A stretch of 64,000 bases of DNA. Source: DATKGL01 sp035510455 (lineage in GTDB: Bacteria > Patescibacteriota > Saccharimonadia > Saccharimonadales > UBA4665). Positions 52,242 to 61,493 of this stretch are shown piece after piece. The stretch spans positions 1 through 64,000 of the forward strand of contig DATKHB010000020.1 of assembly GCA_035510455.1 (NCBI GenBank), read 5' to 3'. The position numbers were made by a program, and so were the translations under genes. Numbering within the stretch: position 1 is the stretch's first letter; each line of letters starts with the position of its first letter. The notes under the pieces are model-generated. The model was not told the DNA's origin. It saw nothing but the letters and a program-made list of their open reading frames with translations, and made no database searches.

Positions 52242-54017
52242 ATGATTAGTCGTCTTACCAGATTGCGAATCAGACGACGTTTTAGGCGTGGCAAGAAACA
52301 GGTTGAAGACTTTGGGAATCAAACCAGCGAGGGTTTTGAAGAGAATATTATTAATCGACTAGGCCGCCTGCCCAATGTCCGGAGATTTATGTCGGTATGG
52401 GTTGGCCTACTCGTACTTCTCATTGGTTCAGTTGTTGCCCAGACTTTGGCATTAAGCCACTATTATCAGCGACCTGAGCCGGGTCCAGGTGGAGTATATT
52501 CTGAAGGTATTTTAGGGGATTTTACGACTGCTAACCCTATCTATGCGACCGGCTCAGTTGATGACGCTGTTTCTCGACTTGTCTTTGCCGGGCTATTAAA
52601 CTATAACGACCAAAACCAGCTAGTTGATGATTTGGCTCAAAGCTGGAGTTCCGACTCGACCGGCAAGGTGTATACAGTTCATTTAAAGTCTAATCTTACT
52701 TGGCAGGACGGTCAGCCGCTAACGGCTGCCGACGTGGTCTTCACCTTCCAGACTATTCAGGACCCAGATTCACAGTCACCCCTTAACGAATCATGGCAAG
52801 ATGTTTTGGTTAGTGAGGTAAATCCTCTGACGGTTACTTTTACTTTATCTAATCCTCTGGCCTCATTCCCGTACTCGTTAACTACCGGTATCCTACCAAA
52901 ACATCTACTTGGTTCATTACCAGCGTCGACCCTTAGGACCGCCTCTTTTAATACCGATCCGGTCGGTGCCGGTCCATTCAAATGGGGGGGCATTACGGTT
53001 GCCGGGGGCACTCCAACCACTCGTCAGGAGCAGATCGTAATGAGCCCTTTCAGTAATTTTAACGGCGGGAAACCAAAACTGGATGAGTTTATTGTGCGAG
53101 CTTTTCATGATCAAACCACATTGGTTAATAGCTTTACAGCTGGTCAGCTAAACGGGCTATCCGGTCTTAATAGTGTTCCCAGCCAAATAGCTAAAGATAA
53201 AAGTAATCGCATCTACAATCTACCCCTGACAGCCGCTAATATGGTATTTTTTAGAACTACTGATGGAATTTTAGCCGATGCTTCGGTGCGAAGAGCTCTA
53301 GTAATGGGCGCGAACACTACCCAAATCGTTAATCATCTGGGTTACTCAGTCGTGCCCGTCAAAGAACCCTTGCTCATAAACCAGATAGGTTTTAACCCGG
53401 CTTACGAGCAATATGCCTATAATCCAACCCAAGCAGCAGCTACCCTACAGGCTGATGGGTGGATATTAAAAAATGGTATAAGGTATAAGGCTGGTCAGCA
53501 GCTGACATTTGAACTTTCTGCTTTAGACAACAAAGACAATCAGTACGTTACTTCGGCTCTACAGAAACAATGGCAAGCAATAGGGGTCAATTTACAGGTT
53601 AATCTCCAAGACGCTTCGGACTTTGAAAATACCATAACTTTTCATGAATACGACGCTCTACTTTATGGAATATCAATAGGTGTTGATCCGGACGTGTTCG
53701 TTTACTGGGACAGCTCTCAGGCAAATCTAGATTCGCCGTTTCATACTAATTATTCAGAATATAACTCGGCAACCGCTGATAGTTCACTGGAAGCTGGTAG
53801 AACCCGAATTAACCCGCAGCTTAGGGCGGTAAAATATCAACCGTTTCTAGCGTCTTGGCAGGAGGATGCACCGGCTCTTGGACTATACCAGCCGAGATTC
53901 CTGTACATAACAGACGAACCAATTTATGGCCTAACTACTCATTCCATTAATGACCCAGGCGATCGCTTTGATAATGTCCAGAATTGGGAAATAAGAGAGC
54001 AAGAAGTATCATATTAA
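52242..54017 (+). CDS. membrane-anchored peptide-binding protein (ABC SBP family 5)
   Basis: 591 residues. A 45-residue Arg-rich cytosolic N-terminus and a membrane helix (about 50-73) replace the usual lipoprotein signal. Then a full SBP_bac_5 domain: NPIYATGSVDDAVSRLVFAG, WQDGQPLTAADVVFTFQ, DPVGAGPFKW, VRRALVMGANTTQIV. Binds oligopeptides or similar ligands. No permease or ATPase genes follow, so its transporter is elsewhere. The gene starts 15 bases after secG. Confidence 0.9.
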   Translation: MISRLTRLRIRRRFRRGKKQVEDFGNQTSEGFEENIINRLGRLPNVRRFMSVWVGLLVLLIGSVVAQTLALSHYYQRPEPGPGGVYSEGILGDFTTANPIYATGSVDDAVSRLVFAGLLNYNDQNQLVDDLAQSWSSDSTGKVYTVHLKSNLTWQDGQPLTAADVVFTFQTIQDPDSQSPLNESWQDVLVSEVNPLTVTFTLSNPLASFPYSLTTGILPKHLLGSLPASTLRTASFNTDPVGAGPFKWGGITVAGGTPTTRQEQIVMSPFSNFNGGKPKLDEFIVRAFHDQTTLVNSFTAGQLNGLSGLNSVPSQIAKDKSNRIYNLPLTAANMVFFRTTDGILADASVRRALVMGANTTQIVNHLGYSVVPVKEPLLINQIGFNPAYEQYAYNPTQAAATLQADGWILKNGIRYKAGQQLTFELSALDNKDNQYVTSALQKQWQAIGVNLQVNLQDASDFENTITFHEYDALLYGISIGVDPDVFVYWDSSQANLDSPFHTNYSEYNSATADSSLEAGRTRINPQLRAVKYQPFLASWQEDAPALGLYQPRFLYITDEPIYGLTTHSINDPGDRFDNVQNWEIREQEVSY

Positions 54018-54032
54018 GTAGTCTAAAGCTGC

Positions 54033-54119
54033 GGGGATATGGCGGAATTGGTAGACGCGCTAGCTTCAGGAGTTGGTGAGCTTTTGCTCATGGAGGTTCA
54101 ACTCCTCTTATCCCCACCA
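54033..54119 (+). tRNA. tRNA-Leu (anticodon CAG)
   Basis: 87 nt class II tRNA. Acceptor GGGGATA/TATCCCC, anticodon stem CTAGC/GTTGG with loop TTCAGGA (CAG), variable arm TGAGCTTTTGCTCAT, T loop TTCAACT, CCA encoded. It lies 15 bases after the peptide-binding protein gene. Confidence 0.93.
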
Positions 54120-54149
54120 AGCATAGGCGTAATACTAGCCCTATATTTT

Positions 54150-54566
54150 TCAATCAATGAGATCTTGCTTTACCAGTTCGGGTAGCAACTTAATTAATAA
54201 ATTACCTACATCAATATTATCTTGCTTGTATTGGCTATTAATATAAGCAATACTCTCAGTTCTCCCCGGTAGGTTCTTGATATCAGGCTCCTTGGTGAAA
54301 TTTCCGGTAAATAATTTAAATCTAATTAATTTTCCTGTATTTTTAGAATTTTCAACAATCTCAATAAAAGCTTTTTGTATTTCTACGGAAACGCCTAACT
54401 CTTCTAAAGCTTCTCGCGCCGCAGCATTTTCATCTGATTCCCTGGCTTCCACCTTACCGCCAGGCATTATATAGAAAGATTTGTCTCTTTCTTTCAGAGT
54501 TAGCACTCGCCTGTCTCGGATGATAAGAACGCCAGACCATAAAATAGGTTTTTCTGCTTGAGCCAT
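54150..54566 (-). CDS. Nudix hydrolase
   Basis: 138 residues with a complete Nudix box (GGKVEARE, then AAREALEELGV). The N-terminal sequence ILWSGVLIIRDRRVLTLKER is typical of small Nudix enzymes acting on nucleotide derivatives. Substrate cannot be predicted. Single gene on the minus strand with its own 5' region. Confidence 0.9.
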   Translation of the reverse strand: MAQAEKPILWSGVLIIRDRRVLTLKERDKSFYIMPGGKVEARESDENAAAREALEELGVSVEIQKAFIEIVENSKNTGKLIRFKLFTGNFTKEPDIKNLPGRTESIAYINSQYKQDNIDVGNLLIKLLPELVKQDLID

Positions 54567-54734
54567 AGATAGAGTCTAACACCTTGGATATAACTACTCA
54601 ATTAAATTCTATTAAGACATAGTAACTGGTAATTTCTCAACCTGCTTACTATTTAAAATACGCCACAAGATAGTTTAGCCACACTTACCGTTAATTTTTA
54701 TAACTCACATTCTCTATATTAACTGCTATAGAGT

Positions 54735-54740
54735 TATAAT
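54735..54740 (+). promoter_or_regulatory. -10 box of hydrolase gene, leaderless configuration
   Basis: TATAAT, seven bases (TTAGGAA), then ATG at 54748. Confidence 0.55.
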
Positions 54741-54747
54741 TTAGGAA

Positions 54748-55500
54748 ATGCAAGTAATCGTTAACAATTTAGCAACTACATACGTCGATGCAGGTAAAGG
54801 CAAGGTAATCTTAATTTTGCATGGATGGGGCGATCAGGCCGATGGGCTTAAACAACTTCGGGCCGACTTATCGGAAGAATATCGAGTTATTGCGCCTGAT
54901 TTGCCGGGATTCGGGGCTACCGAAAAACCGACATCTGCCTGGGGCTTAACGGATTACGCAGAGTTTATGAATCATTTTCTGGGAAAACTTAAAATCGAAG
55001 AGACATATGCCATAATCGGCCACAGCAACGGTGGGGCGATAGCAATTCGTGGGGTAGGCGAGGGGTTGTTAAAAACGGATAGATTAATTCTACTAGCTAG
55101 CTCGGGGGTCCGCTCCGAGTACCGTGGTCGCCAGAAAGCTTTAAGGTTAATAGCAAAGACTGGCAAGGTTCTAACGTCACCCTTGCCTGCCCGCTCCAAG
55201 AAGAAACTAAAGTCCAAGGTCTACTCAGCCATTGGATCGGACATGTTAGTTGCCGAACACATGCAAGATACTTTCAAGAAAGTTGTAACCGATGATGTCC
55301 AATCTAGTGCCGGTAATATAAAAATCCCAACGCTATTAATATACGGCGAGCAAGACAAAACTACGCCTAAAAGATTTGGGGGACTATTGAGCGGTCAAAT
55401 CAGTGGCTCCAGACTAACGATTATCCCTGATGCCGGACACTTTGCACATCTTGATCAACCGTCGTTAGTTGAAGAAAAAATTAAGGGTTTCTTAAAATGA
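54748..55500 (+). CDS. alpha/beta hydrolase
   Basis: 250 residues, alpha/beta hydrolase fold. Oxyanion motif LHGWGDQ, nucleophile elbow GHSNGG (Ser), acid in IYGEQDKTTP, catalytic His in DAGHFAHLDQP. No signal peptide, so cytosolic. Overlaps the MurF-like gene by ATGA, which hints at a link with the cell envelope, but the substrate is unknown. A possible -10 (TATAAT) stands exactly seven bases before the start. Confidence 0.92.
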   Translation: MQVIVNNLATTYVDAGKGKVILILHGWGDQADGLKQLRADLSEEYRVIAPDLPGFGATEKPTSAWGLTDYAEFMNHFLGKLKIEETYAIIGHSNGGAIAIRGVGEGLLKTDRLILLASSGVRSEYRGRQKALRLIAKTGKVLTSPLPARSKKKLKSKVYSAIGSDMLVAEHMQDTFKKVVTDDVQSSAGNIKIPTLLIYGEQDKTTPKRFGGLLSGQISGSRLTIIPDAGHFAHLDQPSLVEEKIKGFLK

Positions 55501-56936
55501 TTGATGCGATTACTAGCCTGTATATGCCAAGTTACCCTTCTGTGCTGGTATATATGCTGCAGACAACTGAATATCAGGTTAAACCCTATCTTAAGTGGTA
55601 TTGGCGAACTCAAAATTTCCGCAACGTAATGGTTAGACGGCAGCTCGAGCGAACCAAAGCGGCTAAGCTTTTACTACTAGCTATTTATTTAGCAGCACTT
55701 ATCGAAGTGCTTGCCGGGCTCGTCTTTATATATCTTGGCCATTGGCACCATGTGACCGGTGGGGTGTATTTTGGCTTTGCCCTGATCGTCGCTTATCCAG
55801 TGGTTATTGCTCACCTTATAGCATTACCTAGAGCAATCGGGCGAGCCTTGATTGTTGGGCCTAACCAAAAGCGTCAAATTGATGCTTCCGAAAAGCAGTT
55901 TAAGAAGTTTAAGGGTATTAAGATAGCCATCCTTGGTAGTTACGGCAAGACAAGCATGAAAGAGCTTCTGCTCGCAGTTTTAAAAGAAGGCAAAAAAGTA
56001 GAAGCCACGCCTGCCAACAAAAACGTGCCGATTTCCCATGCCCAGTTTATTAATAATATTGCCGGAGACGAGGATATCTTAATTATCGAATACGGCGAGG
56101 GCCGGCTGGGTGATATTGAGCGTTTTGCCAAAATAACTCACCCCACTCACGCCGTTATAACTGGAATTGCTCCAGCACACCTCGATCATTACAAAAACAT
56201 GGATGAGATTAGTGAAGACATACTGAGCATTGCCGATTACCTAAAAGACAAAAACGTTTATGCCAATAACGAGTCATCTTTACTTACGCCGCACATCAAG
56301 AAATCTTTTCATCCATATGATTCAAATGGGGCATTGGGCTGGAACGTTAGCCAGGTTAAGACAAGCATAAATGGCACCACTTTTAATTTAACTAAAGGTA
56401 ATAAGACGCTAAAACTAAGTACTGGGCTACTTGGTGAGCATAACATTGGTCCCTTAAGTCTAGCGGCAGCTTTAGCGGACCAGTTTGGCCTTAGTGAAGA
56501 GCAAATTATTGACGGGGTTGCCAACACCAAGCCATTTGAACACCGCATGAATCCATATCAGCTCAATGGTGCCTGGGTTGTTGACGATACCTATAACGGC
56601 AATATAGAGGGCATTAAGGCTGGCACTAAGTTATTGGGGGCCCTGAAAGCCAAGCGAAAATGGTATGTAACGCCTGGACTTGTTGATCAAGGCTCGGATA
56701 CTAAATCAATCCACATGACCATCGGTAAGCTAATAGCCGAGGCTAAACCTGACATTGTAGTTCTGATGAAGAATTCAACAACCGATAATATAGTTAGCGG
56801 GCTAAAAGAAGCTGGGTATGGCGGCGATATTAGAATTGAGCCTAAGCCACTAGACTTTTATACTAATTTAGGCGAGTTTGTAGCAATCGGCGATCTGGTT
56901 ATGATGCAGAACGACTGGCCAGACAATTATATCTAA
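55497..56936 (+). CDS. MurF-like Mur ligase with N-terminal membrane segments
   Basis: 479 residues. Residues 1-115 hold basic sequence and two or three hydrophobic helices (AAKLLLLAIYLAALIEVLAG, then GVYFGFALIVAYPVVIAHLI) in place of the soluble MurF substrate domain. The rest is a Mur ligase: ATP loop GSYGKTSMKELL, TPANKNVPISHAQFINN, and DDTYNGNIEG in the C-terminal domain, the MurF-type signature. Probably adds D-Ala-D-Ala to the peptidoglycan precursor; the next gene makes that dipeptide. Membrane attachment is unusual. Confidence 0.85.
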   Translation: MIDAITSLYMPSYPSVLVYMLQTTEYQVKPYLKWYWRTQNFRNVMVRRQLERTKAAKLLLLAIYLAALIEVLAGLVFIYLGHWHHVTGGVYFGFALIVAYPVVIAHLIALPRAIGRALIVGPNQKRQIDASEKQFKKFKGIKIAILGSYGKTSMKELLLAVLKEGKKVEATPANKNVPISHAQFINNIAGDEDILIIEYGEGRLGDIERFAKITHPTHAVITGIAPAHLDHYKNMDEISEDILSIADYLKDKNVYANNESSLLTPHIKKSFHPYDSNGALGWNVSQVKTSINGTTFNLTKGNKTLKLSTGLLGEHNIGPLSLAAALADQFGLSEEQIIDGVANTKPFEHRMNPYQLNGAWVVDDTYNGNIEGIKAGTKLLGALKAKRKWYVTPGLVDQGSDTKSIHMTIGKLIAEAKPDIVVLMKNSTTDNIVSGLKEAGYGGDIRIEPKPLDFYTNLGEFVAIGDLVMMQNDWPDNYI

Positions 56937-56984
56937 GTGGGGGATATCACACTAATTGTATATTGTAATTGTATATAAGAATTG

Positions 56985-56990
56985 TATAAT
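56985..56990 (+). promoter_or_regulatory. -10 box of ddl, leaderless configuration
   Basis: TATAAT, seven bases (TTAGACC), then ATG at 56998. Confidence 0.55.
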
Positions 56991-56997
56991 TTAGACC

Positions 56998-58161
56998 ATG
57001 GAAACAGTCGCAGTTATCTTCGGAGGCCGATCGGCCGAACACGATGTCTCGATTATTACAGCTATCGCGAGCATTATTAAACCCCTAGAATTATCTCGCA
57101 AGTATCGAGTCGAGGCAATCTATATTGCCAAGGATGGCGCTTGGTATTGGGATGATAAACTAAAAAATATTTCACTTTTCACATCCGGCGGCATACAAGA
57201 CTTTATCCATCGCGCTCAACCGGCTAGCGTTGAATTCAATGGTGGACTAACTTTAGTTAAGGCTAGTGGTATCGCTGGCCGTAAACTGCATCGAAAAATA
57301 GACATAGTCTTCCCGGCGATGCATGGTACTTACGGCGAAGACGGAGCCTTAATGGGGCTTTTAGACATGGCGGGAGTTGCTTATGTCGGGTGCGGAGTGA
57401 GCGCTTCGGCAGTAGCCATGGACAAAATTCTGGCTAAACAACTGGCTGTCGCTAATAATATACCGACATCCAAATTCTTGGTTTTTGACCGAACCGACAT
57501 TGAACGCGAAATTCAAGCTGCAATACTAGCCATCAAAAAGGACCTTAAATTTCCGTTATTTATCAAACCGGCTCATCTTGGTTCGAGTATCGGTATATCA
57601 AGAGTCACAGATGATAATTCACTGAGCAATGGTCTGGAAACAGCCATTCACTATGATAATAAAATAATCGTTGAAGAGGCCGTAAATAATCTTATTGAAG
57701 TAACTCTGCCGATAATCGGCAACCGAACTCCTGTGCCGGCCTACCTTGAACACCCCTTGACTAAACCTGAAGACTTTTTTGATTTTGACACTAAGTATAT
57801 GCAAGGTGGCAAAAAAGGCAAAAGGGGTGCCCCCAAAGGCTCACAGGGTAGCAGTGAAATCCCGGCTAAATTGCCGCCAGAATTATATAAAAAGGCCGAG
57901 CAGTTAGGCTGTGATGTCTATAAAGCTATGGGTTGTAGCGGAATTGCCAGAGTAGATATGTTAATCGACAGCAAGACGGACACCGTTTATTTTAATGAAG
58001 TTAATCCATTGCCCGGAAGCCTATACGCCCACAATTGGAGAGCTAAAGGCCTGTCGAACGTTGAACTGGTACAAAAATTAATTGACCTAGCCATCGAGCG
58101 ACAACGCGAACGCGATGCACTGGCAACGACCTTTACCACTAACTATTTGCAACAATTTTAA
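56998..58161 (+). CDS. ddl: D-alanine--D-alanine ligase
   Basis: 387 residues, ATP-grasp enzyme. Opening motif VIFGGRSAEHDVSIITA, HGTYGEDGALMGLLDMAGVAYVG, ATP-binding KPAHLGSSIGIS, and the metal-binding end FNEVNPLPGS. Slightly longer than standard (about 310-370) because of a Lys/Gly-rich insert (GGKKGKRGAPKGSQGSS). Follows the MurF-like gene, giving the two successive steps of precursor synthesis. Confidence 0.96.
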   Translation: METVAVIFGGRSAEHDVSIITAIASIIKPLELSRKYRVEAIYIAKDGAWYWDDKLKNISLFTSGGIQDFIHRAQPASVEFNGGLTLVKASGIAGRKLHRKIDIVFPAMHGTYGEDGALMGLLDMAGVAYVGCGVSASAVAMDKILAKQLAVANNIPTSKFLVFDRTDIEREIQAAILAIKKDLKFPLFIKPAHLGSSIGISRVTDDNSLSNGLETAIHYDNKIIVEEAVNNLIEVTLPIIGNRTPVPAYLEHPLTKPEDFFDFDTKYMQGGKKGKRGAPKGSQGSSEIPAKLPPELYKKAEQLGCDVYKAMGCSGIARVDMLIDSKTDTVYFNEVNPLPGSLYAHNWRAKGLSNVELVQKLIDLAIERQRERDALATTFTTNYLQQF

Positions 58162-58194
58162 ATATCGATAACTAGATCCTCAGATTGCCTAAGG

Positions 58195-58219
58195 TATAAT
58201 CTGACTTTTTAGGTATAAT
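58195..58219 (+). promoter_or_regulatory. tandem -10 boxes upstream of leuS
   Basis: AGGTATAAT occurs twice, with the TATAAT hexamers at 58195-58200 and 58214-58219, 19 bases apart. Two start points, or one functional and one decoy box, are possible. Confidence 0.45.
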
Positions 58220-58240
58220 TATTAAGAATCTGGATAAAAT

Positions 58241-60721
58241 GTGATGAAGAGATATAATCCTAAAGAAATTGAGCCAAAATGGCAGAAAATTTGGGAAGAT
58301 GAAAAAATCTACCAAGTTAAAGAGGGCCCCAATAAGCCCAAGAAGTATGTACTAGAGTACTTCCCTTACCCTAGCGGTGCCGCTATGCATGTTGGCCATG
58401 TACGAAACTACACCATCGGTGACGTAGTTAGCCGCCACGCAAGAATGCGGCAATACAACGTGCTTCATCCGATGGGCTGGGACGCCTTCGGGTTGCCGGC
58501 GGAAAATTACGCCATCAAAAGCGGTATCGATCCAGCCGAAGCTATCAAAATAAATACTAAAAAATTCAAACAGCAGTTGATGCAGATGGGGTTTGGTTAT
58601 GATTGGTCCCGCGAAATTGACTCTACGGATCCAAACTATTACAAGTGGACTCAGTGGTTTTTCACGTTGCTGTTCAAAAAAGGCTTAGCCTATCAGAAAG
58701 AAAGTTTGCAGTGGTGGTGCCCAAACGACAAGACCGTTTTGGCCAATGAGCAGGTTGAAGCTGGCAAGTGCTGGCGCTGTGGCAGTGAAGTTGAAAAGAA
58801 GTCACTTAAGCAATGGTTTTTCAAGATTACAGATTACGCTGACCGATTACTTGGTGACCTGGATGATTTGGATTGGTCAGAGGCTATTAAAACTATGCAG
58901 CGCAACTGGATCGGGCGAAGTGTAGGAGCCGAGATTAACTTTGAGATTGATGGCAGCAAGAAACATTTAAATGTCTTCACTACTAGGCCAGATACTCTGC
59001 ATGGTGCAACATTTATGGTGCTAGCACCGGAGCATCCCTTAGTTGAAGATATTACAACTCCGGAGCACAAGGCCAGAGTTAACCTGTATGTAAAGAACTC
59101 GCTTACAAAAAGTGATATCGAGAGGCAGGAGACAGAACATGATAAGACTGGGGTCTTCACTGGAGCCTATACTGTTAATCCAACTAACAACAAAAAGATT
59201 CCAATCTGGGTAGCTGATTACGTGTTGATGGGATATGGAACTGGCGCAATTATGGCGGTACCAGCCCATGATGAACGTGACTTTGAGTTTGCTAAAAAGT
59301 TTAAGCTACCAATTGTGCCAGTTATAAGGCCGCTGTCTTCTAGATCTGAATCCATAGATTGCTTTGTGGGCGAAGGTCTAATGATTAACTCTGGTAAATA
59401 TAACGGTAAAAGTTCCAGTGAAACACGCGAGAAGATAACAGCCGAGCTGACCGACAAGAAACTTGGCAGTGAGAAGGTTAATTACAAGATACGCGATTGG
59501 CTAATAAGCCGGCAGCGTTATTGGGGCTCCCCAATCCCTATAATCCATTGTCCTAAGGACGGTGCCGTAGCGGTACCCGAAGATCAGCTGCCCGTACTGC
59601 TGCCTAAGCTTAAAGACTTCGAACCAAGTGGTGATGGCCGAAGCCCACTAGCTAGAATTAGTGAATTTGTAAACACTACTTGCCCTAAATGTGGCGGCCC
59701 GGCGGAGAGGGAAACCGATACTATGGACGGTTTTGCTTGTAGCAGCTGGTATTTTCTAAGATTTGCCGATCCTCATAACGACCAAAAACCATTCGATAGA
59801 TCTAAGGCTGAGTACTGGTTACCGGTTGACGATTACATCGGGGGCGCCGAACATGCCGTAATGCACCTTTTGTACGCAAGATTCTGGACAAAAGTTATGT
59901 TTGACGAGGGACTGATTAATTTCACTGAGCCATTTACGACCCTCAGAAACCACGGAATGATTCTAGCACCTGACGGTCAGAAAATGAGCAAGAGCAAGAA
60001 TAATACTATCGAACCGGACGGTTTAATTGAGACGGGGTATGGAGCTGATGCCGTGAGGATCATGGAACTTTTCATTGGGCCCTGGAACCAGGCGGCCAAC
60101 TGGAGCATGGAAGGCCTGGGCGGAGCTTACCGCTTTTTAAACCGGGTTTGGGAGATAGTAAGGGTGTACCAAGATAGTGCTAAGGCCGACCCTTTGTCTG
60201 AAAATAACAAAGAATATGACGATAGACCAATCTGGCTAGCAGCTCACACCGCTATCGCTCGGGTCAGTGAAGACCTTAGTGTTATGGGCTTTAATACAGC
60301 TATAGCCCGGTTAATGGAGTACGTGAACGAGCTTTATAAATTACGCGTGAACCACTGGATGTTTGCGGATTCGGGTAAGGATGCTTGGAAGTTCGCAATC
60401 GAGAACTTGCTTAAACTGCTGGCGCCTATAGCTCCTCACGTCACCGAAGAACTGTGGCATGAACTCGGCCACAAAGAGTCCGTACATCTCAGTGACTGGC
60501 CAGTCCACGATGGGCAGTACCTAATTAAAGATACTGTGATCGTAGTAGTACAAGTAAATGGCAAATTGCGTGGCCAGCTAGAGCTTCCACTTAATAGTTC
60601 AGAAGAGGAAGTAGTGATGGCCGCTACCCAGCATGACAAAATAAAACCATATATTGAAGGTAATAAGTCGATAAAAGTCATTTATGTACCGAACCGTCTA
60701 GTCAACCTGGTGACTAGCTGA
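58241..60721 (+). CDS. leuS: leucyl-tRNA synthetase
   Basis: 826 residues, class I. HIGH-type motif in FPYPSGAAMHVGHVRN, zinc cysteines WWCPNDKTV and CWRCGSEVEKK, CP1 editing domain (VFTTRPDTLHGATF, DERDFEFAKKF), KMSKS in GQKMSKSKN, anticodon-binding and C-terminal domains (VVQVNGKLRGQLE). GTG 58241 or the next codon ATG 58244 can serve as start. Complete and standard; the window holds two of its substrates (tRNA-Leu UAA and CAG). Confidence 0.97.
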   Translation: MMKRYNPKEIEPKWQKIWEDEKIYQVKEGPNKPKKYVLEYFPYPSGAAMHVGHVRNYTIGDVVSRHARMRQYNVLHPMGWDAFGLPAENYAIKSGIDPAEAIKINTKKFKQQLMQMGFGYDWSREIDSTDPNYYKWTQWFFTLLFKKGLAYQKESLQWWCPNDKTVLANEQVEAGKCWRCGSEVEKKSLKQWFFKITDYADRLLGDLDDLDWSEAIKTMQRNWIGRSVGAEINFEIDGSKKHLNVFTTRPDTLHGATFMVLAPEHPLVEDITTPEHKARVNLYVKNSLTKSDIERQETEHDKTGVFTGAYTVNPTNNKKIPIWVADYVLMGYGTGAIMAVPAHDERDFEFAKKFKLPIVPVIRPLSSRSESIDCFVGEGLMINSGKYNGKSSSETREKITAELTDKKLGSEKVNYKIRDWLISRQRYWGSPIPIIHCPKDGAVAVPEDQLPVLLPKLKDFEPSGDGRSPLARISEFVNTTCPKCGGPAERETDTMDGFACSSWYFLRFADPHNDQKPFDRSKAEYWLPVDDYIGGAEHAVMHLLYARFWTKVMFDEGLINFTEPFTTLRNHGMILAPDGQKMSKSKNNTIEPDGLIETGYGADAVRIMELFIGPWNQAANWSMEGLGGAYRFLNRVWEIVRVYQDSAKADPLSENNKEYDDRPIWLAAHTAIARVSEDLSVMGFNTAIARLMEYVNELYKLRVNHWMFADSGKDAWKFAIENLLKLLAPIAPHVTEELWHELGHKESVHLSDWPVHDGQYLIKDTVIVVVQVNGKLRGQLELPLNSSEEEVVMAATQHDKIKPYIEGNKSIKVIYVPNRLVNLVTS

Positions 60722-60809
60722 ACAAACCCCTGCAAAACTTGAGAAATGAGCCGAATTAAGCTATACTAATCTTTAAGATTAGCTAAAAAGCAAGAAGGAG
60801 AACCTATTT

Positions 60810-60968
60810 ATGGGTAAACCTAAAAAACGTACAAGTCATCGACGGACTGGCAGCCGTCGCAGTCATTTAGTCTTGAAATTAGCAAGAAAAGTTAATGCCA
60901 AATCGCCAGTCAAAGCTTTTACAACACGGCGCGAGTATGGTAAAAAAGCTGATCCTAAAGCACTATAA
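60810..60968 (+). CDS. rpmF: ribosomal protein bL32
   Basis: 52 residues, ATG 60810 after a clear AAGGAGA. Very basic: MGKPKKRTSHRRTGSRRSHL matches the bL32 N-terminus (PKRKTS...RRSH). The C-terminal half lacks the zinc-ribbon cysteines found in some L32 proteins, i.e. a Cys-minus form. Followed by nusB 21 bases on, so translation and transcription genes share the unit. Confidence 0.85.
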   Translation: MGKPKKRTSHRRTGSRRSHLVLKLARKVNAKSPVKAFTTRREYGKKADPKAL

Positions 60969-60989
60969 ACTTAGGTAATTTTTAACAAC

Positions 60990-61493
60990 ATGGCTTCAAA
61001 TCGTCATCTTGGTCGTATTATCGCTTTGCAAACTCTCTACGAGCAGGATTTTCGCAGGGCGTCTGATGATAAAACCTTTGATCTTGATGAGGTCTTAGAG
61101 CGTAATATTAATCGCTATCACACCATGATTGATGACAAAGCCTTTATTGGTAGGCTGGTTCACGGTGTTAATAAACATGAGAAAAAACTCAACGAAGTAA
61201 TTGTCCCTATAGCTCCGGAATGGCCGATCGAACAGATCGCCAGAATGGACAGGGCTGTTTTGCATATCGGTATCTACGAGCTTTTATATGAGAAAGATAT
61301 TCCTCCTAAGGTGGTGATCAATGAGGCCGTTGAGCTCGCCAAAGCCTTCGGTGGCGATAACTCCTCTAAATTTATTAATGGCGTATTAGGCACCGTCTTA
61401 AGAGACATCACCAAAGACGACGACAAAGTTAAAAAAGACAAACCAAAACCCAAACCCAAAACTAAAGCCGTCAAGAAAGACACTAAGAAATGA
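60990..61493 (+). CDS. nusB: transcription antitermination protein NusB
   Basis: 167 residues. NusB fold: SNRHLGRIIALQTLYEQDF at the start and RAVLHIGIYELLYEKDIPPK, VVINEAVELAKAFGG, FINGVLGTV near the end. It binds boxA with S10 for rRNA antitermination. A 27-residue Lys/Pro tail (KPKPKPKTKAVKK) is extra to the family. Overlaps the Nudix gene by ATGA. Confidence 0.95.
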   Translation: MASNRHLGRIIALQTLYEQDFRRASDDKTFDLDEVLERNINRYHTMIDDKAFIGRLVHGVNKHEKKLNEVIVPIAPEWPIEQIARMDRAVLHIGIYELLYEKDIPPKVVINEAVELAKAFGGDNSSKFINGVLGTVLRDITKDDDKVKKDKPKPKPKTKAVKKDTKK

